A stretch of 64,000 bases of DNA from Neobacillus mesonae (lineage in GTDB: Bacteria; Bacillota; Bacilli; Paenibacillales; Paenibacillaceae), in NCBI GenBank assembly GCA_023715865.1, contig JAMBOW010000001.1, positions 1,798,001 to 1,862,000 on the forward strand, in the 5' to 3' direction. The notes beneath the pieces were generated by a model that made no database searches, had not been told where the DNA came from, and saw only the letters and a program-made list of their open reading frames with translations. A program made the position numbers and the translations under genes. This document shows, one piece after another, positions 35,032 through 43,284 of the stretch. The first letter of the stretch is position 1, and the number at the start of each line of letters is the position of its first letter.

Positions 35032-35922
35032 CTAGTAGCTTGAGAATCCGATTCTCTTTGTTTTTCCTAACATGTTCGCCGCTTTTCCCAAGTCGAATTT
35101 TTTCTCAAGCTGATCTACATCAACATACTCTATAGTTCCAAAACGTGCCCTGTAGAACGCCAGCTGCCGGATTGGATAAGGCTTGCCTTCAATCATGTTC
35201 AGCAGATAGTAACTAAGCAGTTCGGCAGCCTCTTTCCAGGCATAACCGGGTTTTTTATTGGTTTTTATCTCATACAGCGTCCCGTCGATGATTATATCGG
35301 CATGCGCACCGCCTACCAGTCTTCTAGTTTTATCAAAAGAAGGATGATATATAGTCGTGCCATAAATATCTGTGAAATGCTCATTAAATATATACATTAG
35401 CTTGTTCAAGTCTTCAATGACATCCTTCGTAGGCGGACTTGTAAATTGTTTAACAAATTGTTCCGTGCTGGTAAATGACGATCTTACTCCAACCCGATAT
35501 ATGGTATCGAGCTTACTGCACATAAAGACGCCGCTGATTAATTCAGACGGATCTATTGAATGGCCTTCGATATAACCCTCCCAGGCTGCCATAAATTGGG
35601 TAAACAGTTCATTTAAGATATTTGTCTCTGGAACATCTGCAAAAAACTCATTAATGACTTCGTGACCTTTAACGGCATGCAGATTAAGTGCGTCACTTGG
35701 GTTATCTTTGTTGTTTCGGGCTGTCATTGCACAAAATAAATATTGAAATGAAGTACGAATAAGCCCGGATACATAACTTGTGAACTGAGCATCAGCCAAA
35801 ATATGTTTATTTTTGAAAGGCGGTATCTCGATATTGGATTGGAAATCACTCGCTTTAGGTGTCACTTCACGGATGATTTCCTGAAAAGCTGAGTCGGTAT
35901 TTATTAAGGAGGTCAAGCTCAT
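35032..35922 (-). CDS. Unassigned protein with PD-(D/E)XK-like motif
   Basis: 296 residues; I recognise no family. Residues 206-222 read HADIIIDGTLYEIKTNKK in context. D209 followed by E218-x-K220 at the end of a beta strand is the core pattern of PD-(D/E)XK nucleases (compare Cas4 and RecB-type GxxD...ExK), then a helix with KEAAELLSYYLL. The N-terminal 190 residues look mainly helical. It has a good GAGGTGAT ribosome binding site and normal codon use. It could be a DNA nuclease or a restriction/defence remnant, or a non-catalytic relative; no partner methylase or helicase lies nearby. Confidence 0.7.
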   Translation of the reverse strand: MSLTSLINTDSAFQEIIREVTPKASDFQSNIEIPPFKNKHILADAQFTSYVSGLIRTSFQYLFCAMTARNNKDNPSDALNLHAVKGHEVINEFFADVPETNILNELFTQFMAAWEGYIEGHSIDPSELISGVFMCSKLDTIYRVGVRSSFTSTEQFVKQFTSPPTKDVIEDLNKLMYIFNEHFTDIYGTTIYHPSFDKTRRLVGGAHADIIIDGTLYEIKTNKKPGYAWKEAAELLSYYLLNMIEGKPYPIRQLAFYRARFGTIEYVDVDQLEKKFDLGKAANMLGKTKRIGFSSY

Positions 35923-36065
35923 TCTTCACATCACCTCAATCATACACATAATCATTACTCGTTCTTACTCTATTTAACTCCCATTATAGTGTTCAATTCA
36001 TTGATATCAAAATAAAACTCTCTTATATTCTCTTATAAATAGAGAAAGCACCTTATTATAATTAC

Positions 36066-36104
36066 AAATAAATAAAGCTCTATCTGATCAAGTCAGAAGA
36101 GCTT
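36066..36104 (-). terminator. Terminator after nitroreductase gene
   Basis: Stem AAGCTCT / AGAGCTT plus inner CTGA / TCAG around a short loop. On the minus strand it is followed by TTATTTATTT. It lies just beyond the nitroreductase stop. Confidence 0.75.
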
Positions 36105-36117
36105 AGCTAATCACGAA

Positions 36118-36672
36118 TTATTGGAAAATTGTTAATTTATCTGATGCTGATGTACGAGTCTGTGGTTTAGGCACTACATCAGGATAACCAACATAGATCA
36201 TACCGATAATTTTTTCCCCAGGAACAATATTCAGCGTCTCTCTAAATTTAGGTCCATATAAAAATGGCTTTGTTACCCAGAACGTACCGATTTCTTCGCC
36301 CCATGCGGCCAGCATAAAATTTTGTACGAGTGCACTTGTTGCCGCAAAATCTTCATCCCAAATTGCCTGTCGTGGATCTTCTTTCATAACCACTAGAAGT
36401 GTTGTTGGATTTGTCAGAATTGCATTCACGAACTTGTTATCCTCGCCCATTTCTGCAGATACAGCTTCAGCCAGCTTTTGACGGCCTTCTCCAGTAAACA
36501 GCAAAAATCTCCAAGGCTCACGCAGCTTATGGTTTGGTGCCCACACAGCAGTATCGAGAAGCTCTGTAATTTTTTCTACCGGTACAGCCTCCTCCTTGAA
36601 TTTCTTGATCGTTCGACGCTCACGAATAACGTCTTTTACATGTATGGATGAGACAATTTGTGATTCACTCAT
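36118..36672 (-). CDS. Nitroreductase-family FMN oxidoreductase
   Basis: 184 residues with the FMN-binding opening IRERRTIKKFKEEAVPVEKI and the WAPNHKLREPWRFLLF motif, close to the YdjA-type subgroup of nitroreductases. It should be a dimeric, FMN-containing NAD(P)H-dependent reductase; the physiological substrate is unknown. It is preceded by AAAGGAGGA and, 44 bases further upstream, a near-perfect Fur box. This suggests expression under iron limitation, perhaps in iron release or redox balance (inference). Confidence 0.88.
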   Translation of the reverse strand: MSESQIVSSIHVKDVIRERRTIKKFKEEAVPVEKITELLDTAVWAPNHKLREPWRFLLFTGEGRQKLAEAVSAEMGEDNKFVNAILTNPTTLLVVMKEDPRQAIWDEDFAATSALVQNFMLAAWGEEIGTFWVTKPFLYGPKFRETLNIVPGEKIIGMIYVGYPDVVPKPQTRTSASDKLTIFQ

Positions 36673-36715
36673 ATTTATATCCTCCTTTAGATATACGGTT
36701 CAGTATAGTATCAAA

Positions 36716-36735
36716 GATAATGATAATCTTTATCA
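36716..36735. promoter_or_regulatory. Fur box upstream of nitroreductase gene
   Basis: GATAATGATAATCTTTATC matches 18 of 19 positions of the classical Fur consensus, and TGATAAT-C-TTTATCA matches the Bacillus 7-1-7 motif at 14 of 15. It overlaps the region just upstream of a TATACT -10-like hexamer on the minus strand. Confidence 0.8.
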
Positions 36736-36832
36736 TTTAAACAACTGATGTTAGCATACCTTGGATTCTGGCACAAAGTCAAATTTTGAATTACTCACTT
36801 TTTTGATGAACATAATTATCTCTTCCTCTATA

Positions 36833-36878
36833 TAAAAAAGCCCGCCCTTGTTGATGTAACCAATGAACAAGACAGGCT
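36833..36878 (-). terminator. Terminator after yraN
   Basis: Arms AGCCCGCCCTTGTT / AACAAGACAGGCT with one bulge and G-T pairs; on the minus strand the hairpin runs into TTTTTT. It ends the rplS-to-yraN series. Confidence 0.8.
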
Positions 36879-36912
36879 AAAGTAAAAATTTTATGTAAAT
36901 TAAAATTAAAAG

Positions 36913-37332
36913 TTAAAATGCATGGATCACATGATCAATATTCAGCGGCTTCTGGGACCAGTCTACATGATCTAATAATACACCGATGACATCAAAACGA
37001 ATGGGGCTGTTATATAGCTTATGTTCTTGAATATATACGGCTGCCGTACGGCGTACCTGAGCGATTTTTCGATGATTGACTGATTCCAGGTGAGTTCCAA
37101 ATCGATCTGATGGCGTTCGGCTTCTTACTTCGGTAAAGACATAGGTTCCATCAATCTCAGCTATGATATCCAGCTCGCCGCTTCTACACTTCCAGTTCGT
37201 TTCCACGATACGATAGCCCTTCTTCTGCAAATACTGCATTGCGGCTACCTCTCCCGCTTTTCCTTTTTCTTTACGAGTATCTTTCTTTTTTGGGGACCCT
37301 GCCTGCTTTGAGTTCATATGCTCCCTAGTCAT
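36913..37332 (-). CDS. yraN: YraN/UPF0102 family nuclease-like protein
   Basis: 139 residues with the conserved core GKAGEVAAMQYLQKKGYRIVETNWKCRSGELDIIAE and YVFTEVRSR, an Endonuclease-like PD-(D/E)XK fold (GELD...EVR). Function is unproven; the family is near-universal and lies beside rnhB in most Bacillales. The start shares one base with the upstream stop (TAATG), so it is coupled to the FlhB-tail gene. Confidence 0.93.
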   Translation of the reverse strand: MTREHMNSKQAGSPKKKDTRKEKGKAGEVAAMQYLQKKGYRIVETNWKCRSGELDIIAEIDGTYVFTEVRSRTPSDRFGTHLESVNHRKIAQVRRTAAVYIQEHKLYNSPIRFDVIGVLLDHVDWSQKPLNIDHVIHAF

Positions 37333-37649
37333 TAATATTCCTCTTCATCTGTCCATGCTGACGTTTGAATAGCCTGCTGCTCAGCCTGATATACAAAGGT
37401 AAGAACCTCCGCAACAAGCTGGTACAGCTCTGGAGGAATTTGTTCGTCCAGATCCAGCTTGGATAACACCTCGACGAGTGCGGGATCCTCCTGAATCGGT
37501 ACACCATGTTCCAGCGCCTTCTCGACTATGGATTCTGCCAGCCTTCCGTCCCCTTTGGCCACCACTACTGGAGCATCTGCTTCACCTGGTACATATTTAA
37601 GCGCAACCGCTTTTTTACGGGCATGATTTTCCGATGCTTGCTGCTTCAT
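37332..37649 (-). CDS. ylqH: FlhB C-terminal-domain homologue (YlqH-like)
   Basis: 105 residues matching only the cytoplasmic tail of FlhB: AVALKYVPGEADAPVVVAKGDGRLAESIVEKALEHGVPIQEDPALVEVLSKLDLDEQIPPELYQLVAEVLTFVYQ in essence, compared with AVALKYDGNEMEAPTVIAKG in the window's own FlhB. The NPTH cleavage site and all membrane helices are absent, so it resembles the post-cleavage fragment. Such stand-alone tails (YlqH/FlhX) can partly replace the cleaved FlhB domain in some bacteria. It overlaps the FliK-like gene by four bases. Confidence 0.88.
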   Translation of the reverse strand: MKQQASENHARKKAVALKYVPGEADAPVVVAKGDGRLAESIVEKALEHGVPIQEDPALVEVLSKLDLDEQIPPELYQLVAEVLTFVYQAEQQAIQTSAWTDEEEY

Positions 37650-39637
37650 ACTCGCATATCCACCCCTTTATAAGATTCAGGTACGTATGAAGCTATTTTT
37701 TTGGCGGCAGAGGAGGATGTTTCGAAAACCGGCTTGTTATCTGGATCTCTCACAACGACCTCTGATTTGAACAGAGAGAGCTGATAGCCTGTTTTTTGCA
37801 GTGCGCTGTCCACCTGTGCACGTCCCTGCTCAAATATTTGAGCAGCCATTTCATTATCGGTATGAATGTGCAGACTGATCACCTTGCCCGCAACCTGCAT
37901 GTCTATCAGCGTTGGTCCCAGCTGCTTCATGTTCAGGTCAAACCATATCCGGCAATGGGACGCATCCATTTCACCGCGCGGCCCGCGGCGGGACTGGATC
38001 TGGACATTTGCCGTAGTCTGACCGTCCGCTCCTGTCAAAGGAATAAACCAGTTCATCTGGGCAAAAGGAGCGGTCCGGTCGGTGTTCATAAGCAGCTGAT
38101 GCCCTGTAAGCAAGTGCACGAGCTGTCCGGCGGTATCTTTAATACTCGCCGGCAGCTCTGGACTTGCCTCCATTTGCATCAGCACGCTTTTGAGCGTGTC
38201 CGTCTGCTCAGCAGCGGACACCTGTGCTTGCGCGGGAGCCAGCGCCCCGCGCACCACCTGCTGCTCGTGCTCCGCACCGAGCAGCTTCAGCACACGCGCC
38301 ACCCACGAGTCTTCACTCGTGGTGGTGGCTTGTGTGTGCACTCCCGGTGCTGGCTGTGCATCAGCACCGTCCTGCTGCGGCATGGCTGACGTTGCCGCAG
38401 CAGATCCGCCGCCGGCCGAACCAGTGTTTTCGGCCGGCCACTCAGGCGCAGCCTTCAGCTGGGCGAGCAATGCTGCAGCACGCAGCACAAGCTCACCGCC
38501 AGCTGCTGCGCCTCTGCCCCCGCCCTGGACGGCTGATGCGCCTCCGTCCGGGCTACGAACAGCTGAACTCACCGCAGGCTCTTCTGCCATCCCAGCACCC
38601 GGCTTTGGCACACTACCTGGCTTGCTGTCTTCGGATGCTGAAGCAGCAGGTTGGCTGTTCAGCATCATACGATTCTCTCGTTCAGCCCCAGGTTCTCCAG
38701 CGTTCTTCCCTTGCTCTGCTTGAGATGCTTGTACAGCATTTGCAGAATCCAAACCCGGCGTACCTTGGGCAGAACGAACTGGTACGGAATCTGCTTCGGC
38801 TTTTTGAACTCCACGGGCAGCATCAGCGCGGGTCGGCAGCAATGTTTCATCAACTTTACCTTGATTCCTACCGGGCATAACAGTATCAGTTATTCTATTT
38901 TTGTCCCCTTGTACTACAGAACCTGACTGACTGCCTCCACCATCGTTACCGCTTCCTTCAGCCAGCTTCAAATGCGCTGAGCCCGCGTCCGCTTGAGTTG
39001 TATTCACTGCTGCATTTACCTGCTGTGTTCCTTTTATTCCGTTCTTCATAGCTTCACCCAGCATACTATCCAGCTGCCCAAGCATCTCATTGAGTGCAGG
39101 ACCGAACATCGCGTAATAAAGACCTGATACAGTAGAAGCCGTCACAGGAAGTCCTCTCTGCATGGCAAGACTTGCGGAAGTAATCCACTCCGTGTCTCCT
39201 GCTGCAGCAGGCTTTACATTCATCATCGATTGAATCAGCTTTACATTGTCCTTCGACAACGGTACTCCGCTCTGTTGCATTGCCGAAACCAGCGTTCGAT
39301 TTTCTTTTGTATCAGGTAATTGGAGATTCGTCAGCAGTTCCGCCAAGGTTGCCGTCGATACCGAAGCAAGCGTCCCTTGGAATGGCTTCATCACCATCAT
39401 ACCGTCTTTATTTTGACCCCCAACCTGAAGCAAAGCATTCTGCCCGGCTACCAGCGGGGTATCGAGTGCAGCTCTTACCTGAACCCCTTTAATTTGAAGC
39501 ACTGCTTCCTTTTGATCTGGAGACACCTGAATAACCTCTGCACGGACGACCATGCCTTCCTTCAGCTCGAGCGGTTTAACTCCATTAGCCGGTTTGGGGT
39601 CGCCAAGCAGCCCCCTTATCGCTTGACCTATATTCAA
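37646..39637 (-). CDS. Large FliK-like protein (YlqG-like)
   Basis: About 663 residues. The N-terminal section resembles an OB/SH3-like domain (GMVVRAEVIQVSPDQKEAVLQIKGVQVRAAL). The middle (about 210-470) is very Ala/Gly/Pro/Gln-rich and disordered, with markedly higher GC. The C-terminus (WFIPLTGADGQTTANVQIQSRR, then CRIWFDLNMKQLGPTLIDMQVAGKVISLHIHT) resembles the Flg_hook domain of FliK. TTG at 39635-39637 (MNIGQAIRGLLG) is preferred by homology; the frame is open to 39673. It is paired with the FlhB-tail gene, mirroring the FliK-FlhB partnership. Confidence 0.8.
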   Translation of the reverse strand: MNIGQAIRGLLGDPKPANGVKPLELKEGMVVRAEVIQVSPDQKEAVLQIKGVQVRAALDTPLVAGQNALLQVGGQNKDGMMVMKPFQGTLASVSTATLAELLTNLQLPDTKENRTLVSAMQQSGVPLSKDNVKLIQSMMNVKPAAAGDTEWITSASLAMQRGLPVTASTVSGLYYAMFGPALNEMLGQLDSMLGEAMKNGIKGTQQVNAAVNTTQADAGSAHLKLAEGSGNDGGGSQSGSVVQGDKNRITDTVMPGRNQGKVDETLLPTRADAARGVQKAEADSVPVRSAQGTPGLDSANAVQASQAEQGKNAGEPGAERENRMMLNSQPAASASEDSKPGSVPKPGAGMAEEPAVSSAVRSPDGGASAVQGGGRGAAAGGELVLRAAALLAQLKAAPEWPAENTGSAGGGSAAATSAMPQQDGADAQPAPGVHTQATTTSEDSWVARVLKLLGAEHEQQVVRGALAPAQAQVSAAEQTDTLKSVLMQMEASPELPASIKDTAGQLVHLLTGHQLLMNTDRTAPFAQMNWFIPLTGADGQTTANVQIQSRRGPRGEMDASHCRIWFDLNMKQLGPTLIDMQVAGKVISLHIHTDNEMAAQIFEQGRAQVDSALQKTGYQLSLFKSEVVVRDPDNKPVFETSSSAAKKIASYVPESYKGVDMRV

Positions 39638-39750
39638 AAAGCATCCGCTCCATTTCTCGAATCTGCTCACCACTAAAAATGGATCTAGATCGTTTCATCT
39701 ATTTATCATATCGGCTTATCGGCTTGAACACTGAAGAATACATACTGAAT

Positions 39751-39783
39751 AAAAAAACAGCACTGCTCACAACACAGTACTGC
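39751..39783 (-). terminator. Terminator after rnhB
   Basis: CAGCACTG / CAGTACTG arms (one G-T pair) with a nine-base loop; on the minus strand followed by a TTTTTTT run. The remainder of the 39638-39962 gap holds nothing else I can identify. Confidence 0.8.
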
Positions 39784-39962
39784 ATAATGTTCTAACCTTT
39801 ATTGGTGACGATATTTAAAAAAAAAGGAAGGTGGAGCAGTTCCATTACACCCTTTAACATCTGCACGGTCTTAGGCTTGCTTGCAACTTAATCCTCACTT
39901 AAATGGGTTATTAAAATTTTAACAACCATTTGCAGCTTGAGCTCTGCTATTAAAATCGAGAG

Positions 39963-40640
39963 TTAAAACAACGTTAGCTGCTCCTGCTCCCCTAATATTT
40001 TTCCAAGAAAACTTTTCCGATGCATCGGCGTTGGTCCCAGAGCGATAATCTGCTCTCTGTGAAGCTTCGTAGCATAACCTTTATGTACCGCAATGCCGTA
40101 TTCAGGATACAATGCATCCCATTCCTCTTTACACAGCCGATCTCGTGTGACCTTCGCAATAATGGATGCAGCTCCGATGGACTGACTATTGGCATCTCCT
40201 TTTATAATCGATAGCTGCGGCAGATTCACGTCCACAGTCTCCGCATCAACCAAAAGATGATCTGGAGCTGGAACTAACGCTTCAACCGCCTGCTTCATTG
40301 CCAGTCTCGATGCCTGCCTGATATTTATCCGGTCTATTGTCTCTACATCCACAATACCGACACCAACCGCGACAGCTTCTTTCATAATGACATCAAATAA
40401 AGCCTCACGCTTCTTATCACTCAGCTTCTTGGAATCATTGACTCCATCAAGCACTAGGCCCTTTGGTAAAATTACTGCTGCAGCAACGACGTCTCCGAAT
40501 AGACAGCCTCTGCCAACCTCATCAATCCCTGCAATATATTCAGCTCCGCCTTCCCAAGCTTCCCTTTCATAACGAAGCATATCAATCTCTGGCTGAGCCT
40601 CTTTGTAATTCGCCTCCACCTCAGGATCGAACTCTATCAT
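39963..40640 (-). CDS. rnhB: RNase HII
   Basis: Removes RNA from RNA-DNA hybrids and single ribonucleotides from DNA. 225 residues: catalytic block AGIDEVGRGCLFGDVVAAAVILP near 38-60, the DSKKLS motif, DHLLVDA with the second acidic residue, and the SIIAKVTRDRLC helix. The start follows GGGGGAAG. It is the usual neighbour of rbgA (ylqF). Confidence 0.96.
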   Translation of the reverse strand: MIEFDPEVEANYKEAQPEIDMLRYEREAWEGGAEYIAGIDEVGRGCLFGDVVAAAVILPKGLVLDGVNDSKKLSDKKREALFDVIMKEAVAVGVGIVDVETIDRINIRQASRLAMKQAVEALVPAPDHLLVDAETVDVNLPQLSIIKGDANSQSIGAASIIAKVTRDRLCKEEWDALYPEYGIAVHKGYATKLHREQIIALGPTPMHRKSFLGKILGEQEQLTLF

Positions 40641-40733
40641 TCTATCTTCCCCCTAACAGCCTTGCTCGCGTAACCACTATCATAACATATGTATCTTTGT
40701 CCGAGAACCTTATAAACCTTGGATGATTCATTA

Positions 40734-40762
40734 CAAAAATCCCCTGCAGTTCTCTGCAGGGG
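40734..40762 (-). terminator. Terminator after rbgA
   Basis: Perfect nine-base arms CCCCTGCAG / CTGCAGGGG with a four-base loop and, on the minus strand, an ATTTTTG tail. Confidence 0.88.
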
Positions 40763-40814
40763 ATGATCAGCGGCTATACTTCTTCATTTAATATTAGCAC
40801 GCTGCTATTATTCA

Positions 40815-41678
40815 TTAATATGGAGATTCGAGACTGAATCGGCCAAGCTTGCCGGCTCTAAGCTCTCTCAGCATCAAAGATGATGCCTTTTCCAGATCGA
40901 CACGCCCTCCGCTCATGATGGCTCCGCGTTTACGGCCGATCTCTTCCATAATCGCTACAATTTGATCCGGATCCTCAGAATCCTTTGGAGGTTCGGACAG
41001 ACCGTAACGTTCCTGCATCGCTGGCCAATAGTACTGGGAAAGATATTTGATTGCGAAAAAGGCGATATCCTCTACATTCAATATCTCTTCCTTAATTGCA
41101 CCTGTAACAGCAAGACGATATCCTACATTTTGATCTTCGAATTTGGGCCAGAGAATCCCTGGCGTATCCAAGAGCTCAATTTCTTTACCGACTCTGATCC
41201 ACTGCTGTCCCTTGGTTACACCTGGACGATCGCCGGTAGCGGCAATATTTCTTCCCGCCAGGCGGTTAATCAGCGTTGACTTGCCTACGTTCGGAATACC
41301 CACAATAAGTGCACGAATGGCTCTCGGGTTCATTCCTTTGGCAATTTGCTTATCAATCTTTTCCTTCAGCAGCAGCTTGGCTGTCGCAGGAATATCTTTA
41401 ACCCCAGTCCCTGTATTTGCATCAATAGCAAGCGCCGTATGGCCCTCGTCTTTAAAATATTTAATCCATTCTTCCGTTACTTTAGGATCGGCCAAGTCCG
41501 ATTTATTCAATAAAATCATTCGAGGTTTGCCCTGCAAAATTTCATCAATCATCGGGTTCCGACTCGATAAAGGAAGCCTGGAATCCGTCAGTTCAATGAC
41601 CACATCGATCAATTTCAGTTTTTCCTGAATTTGGCGGCGCGCTCTCGTCATATGCCCTGGAAACCATTGTATTGTCAA
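40815..41678 (-). CDS. rbgA: RbgA/YlqF, 50S ribosome assembly GTPase
   Basis: 287 residues with the circularly permuted GTPase motif order: G4 LNKSDLAD near residue 58, then G1 [14 protein letters not shown] near 128 and G3 DTPG. It begins [21 protein letters not shown], the RbgA/YlqF hallmark, including the GHM His used for GTP hydrolysis. The C-terminal ANTAR-like RNA-binding domain is present. It completes late 50S assembly (uL16 insertion) in Bacillus. Confidence 0.97.
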   Translation of the reverse strand: MTIQWFPGHMTRARRQIQEKLKLIDVVIELTDSRLPLSSRNPMIDEILQGKPRMILLNKSDLADPKVTEEWIKYFKDEGHTALAIDANTGTGVKDIPATAKLLLKEKIDKQIAKGMNPRAIRALIVGIPNVGKSTLINRLAGRNIAATGDRPGVTKGQQWIRVGKEIELLDTPGILWPKFEDQNVGYRLAVTGAIKEEILNVEDIAFFAIKYLSQYYWPAMQERYGLSEPPKDSEDPDQIVAIMEEIGRKRGAIMSGGRVDLEKASSLMLRELRAGKLGRFSLESPY

Positions 41679-41732
41679 ACATACTCACCTTCTTTTCAAA
41701 AACAGTTATATAACTCAGCAACAGCTGTTGTC

Positions 41733-42353
41733 TTAATGATTGATCCACTCTACATCCTTGATCGGCCAGAAAATAACATCTGCACGTCCTACGATATCCT
41801 CCAGCGGTACGAAACCGATCATACGGCTGTCTGTACTATTCCCGCGATTATCGCCAAGAGCAAAGATATAACCTTCTGGCACTTTGCCGTCCGGGAAATA
41901 TTCATTCGGGAAGTTATACGTATTGTACTGTCCGCCGTTAGCCTGTGCTTCCTCGATCGCTTCTTTAAGATAAGGTTCATCAACGACTTCGCCATTCACT
42001 TTAACGGTGTCACCCGTCACCTCAACAGTATCTCCGCCAACGGCAATGACCCGTTTAATAAAGTCACGGTTCTCGGATGGTACATGGAAGACAACGACCT
42101 CTCCGCGTTTCGGTTCTCGGATGTCATACAGAATCTGATTGACGATGACTCTTTCACCGGTATGAAAGTTCGGCTGCATGGATGGTCCATCCACAATAAA
42201 CGGCTTAAATAAGAAGAACCTGATGATGAATACAAGCACCAATGCGATTGCAATGGCCTTAACCCATTCCCAAATCTCATTTTTCACCTTTTTGGATTTA
42301 GAGTTCCCATCCCCTGGCGTATTCAATCGTTCGTTTTGTATATCCTGCTCCAT
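41733..42353 (-). CDS. lepB: Type I signal peptidase
   Basis: 206 residues. One N-terminal membrane helix (about 30-50), catalytic Ser in DGPSMQPNFHTGERV and catalytic Lys in SENRDFIKRVIAVGGD. The conserved box GDNRGNSTDSRMIGFV is intact. It removes signal peptides at the outer face of the membrane. It is inserted between rplS and rbgA, as lepB/sip genes often are in Paenibacillaceae-type operons. Confidence 0.96.
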   Translation of the reverse strand: MEQDIQNERLNTPGDGNSKSKKVKNEIWEWVKAIAIALVLVFIIRFFLFKPFIVDGPSMQPNFHTGERVIVNQILYDIREPKRGEVVVFHVPSENRDFIKRVIAVGGDTVEVTGDTVKVNGEVVDEPYLKEAIEEAQANGGQYNTYNFPNEYFPDGKVPEGYIFALGDNRGNSTDSRMIGFVPLEDIVGRADVIFWPIKDVEWINH

Positions 42354-42577
42354 AACTTGTCCTCACTTTCTCTTTACGCGTCATCAAAAAGATACATACA
42401 TATGTAATCTATGTATTTATTATTTCTCCCCCATTGCCAAATATGATGAGCTTGTCAGATCATTTCCTCTGAGAGTTATTGTAAGAGAAATATGAGCCGG
42501 ACACAACATCAAACCTAGTTGCCTGCCCTCTTAAGCCCTAGCAGATCGTTTCCACTCCTAAAAACTTCAATAAATTT

Positions 42578-42613
42578 AAAAAAACGAAAAGGGCTTGTTA
42601 CCAAGCCCTTTCC
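42578..42613 (-). terminator. Terminator after rplS
   Basis: Perfect ten-base arms AAAGGGCTTG / CAAGCCCTTT with a four-base loop and, on the minus strand, a TTTTCGTTTTTTT tail. lepB therefore is likely transcribed separately or by read-through. Confidence 0.92.
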
Positions 42614-42626
42614 GTTATCCGTTATA

Positions 42627-42968
42627 TTAACGAATTTCTTTAATTCTCGCTGCTTTACCGCGAAGTTCACGAAGATAATAAAGCTTCGCACGACGCACTT
42701 TACCACGGCGAGCCACTTCGATTTTATCGATTTTTGGGGAATGAAGCGGGAAAGTTCTTTCCACACCTACACCGTAAGAAATTTTACGAACTGTAAAAGT
42801 CTCACTGATTCCACCACCACGGCGTTTGATTACTACACCTTCGAACAACTGGATACGTTCGCGAGATCCCTCGATAACCTTAACGTGCACTTTCAAAGTG
42901 TCACCAGGACGAAAGTTCGGCAAATCTTTACGAAGTTGTTCTTGTGTAATCGCTTGGACGATATTCAT
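42627..42968 (-). CDS. rplS: Ribosomal protein L19 (bL19)
   Basis: 113 residues: [60 protein letters not shown], unmistakable bL19. It sits at the 30S-50S interface. Its ribosome binding site is GGAAGGAGGG. Normally the last gene of the rpsP-trmD-rplS operon; here it has its own promoter because a deacetylase gene intervenes. Confidence 0.98.
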   Translation of the reverse strand: MNIVQAITQEQLRKDLPNFRPGDTLKVHVKVIEGSRERIQLFEGVVIKRRGGGISETFTVRKISYGVGVERTFPLHSPKIDKIEVARRGKVRRAKLYYLRELRGKAARIKEIR

Positions 42969-43066
42969 CTATGACTCCCTCCTTCCGTACAGGTGTTCAT
43001 GTCTCTTCCGGATAAGCTTCTGTTATCCATCATCATCCACAGAGGACCACCGTATTCCACACAACA
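42969..43066 (-). promoter_or_regulatory. rplS 5' leader, possible L19 autoregulatory leader
   Basis: About 98 bases from the inferred start to the rplS ATG. It contains GGATAA-cagaagc-TTATCC and then CCG...CGG complementary segments just before the ribosome binding site. Firmicutes are known to carry an L19 leader motif here; I cannot confirm the match without a covariance model. The rest of the 316-base gap holds the rplS promoter and the plus-strand deacetylase upstream region. Confidence 0.35.
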
Positions 43067-43071
43067 GAAAA

Positions 43072-43101
43072 ATTATAACATGTAATTCTAATTGTTTGCA
43101 A
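43072..43101 (-). promoter_or_regulatory. rplS SigA promoter
   Basis: Minus strand TTGCAA (43101-43096), 18-base spacer, perfect TATAAT (43077-43072). Transcript would begin about 43065. Confidence 0.7.
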
Positions 43102-43284
43102 GCATAATTTCTTTTTTTAATAAAACAATAAGTACGACAACCTATTTTTCTAAAAATTACATTTTCATAGCCATTGTTGTAGTCAAAATGTAACTTTCTA
43201 TTAAATTCCATCGTTTATGATAGAGTAACGTTTCATTATTTTTTTACACACATCGCAGGAGCCATCCGAACAAAGGAGAATCAA

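Noticed and set aside
38190..38880. Long plus-strand ORFs (up to 218 codons) opposite the FliK-like gene
   Set aside because: They arise from high GC and absence of stops on the complement of an Ala/Gly-rich linker; no ribosome binding site, and low-complexity Cys/Pro/Arg-rich translations.
42980..43030. Possible riboswitch before rplS
   Set aside because: Only short complementary segments; position fits an L19 leader better, and no ligand-binding core was recognised.
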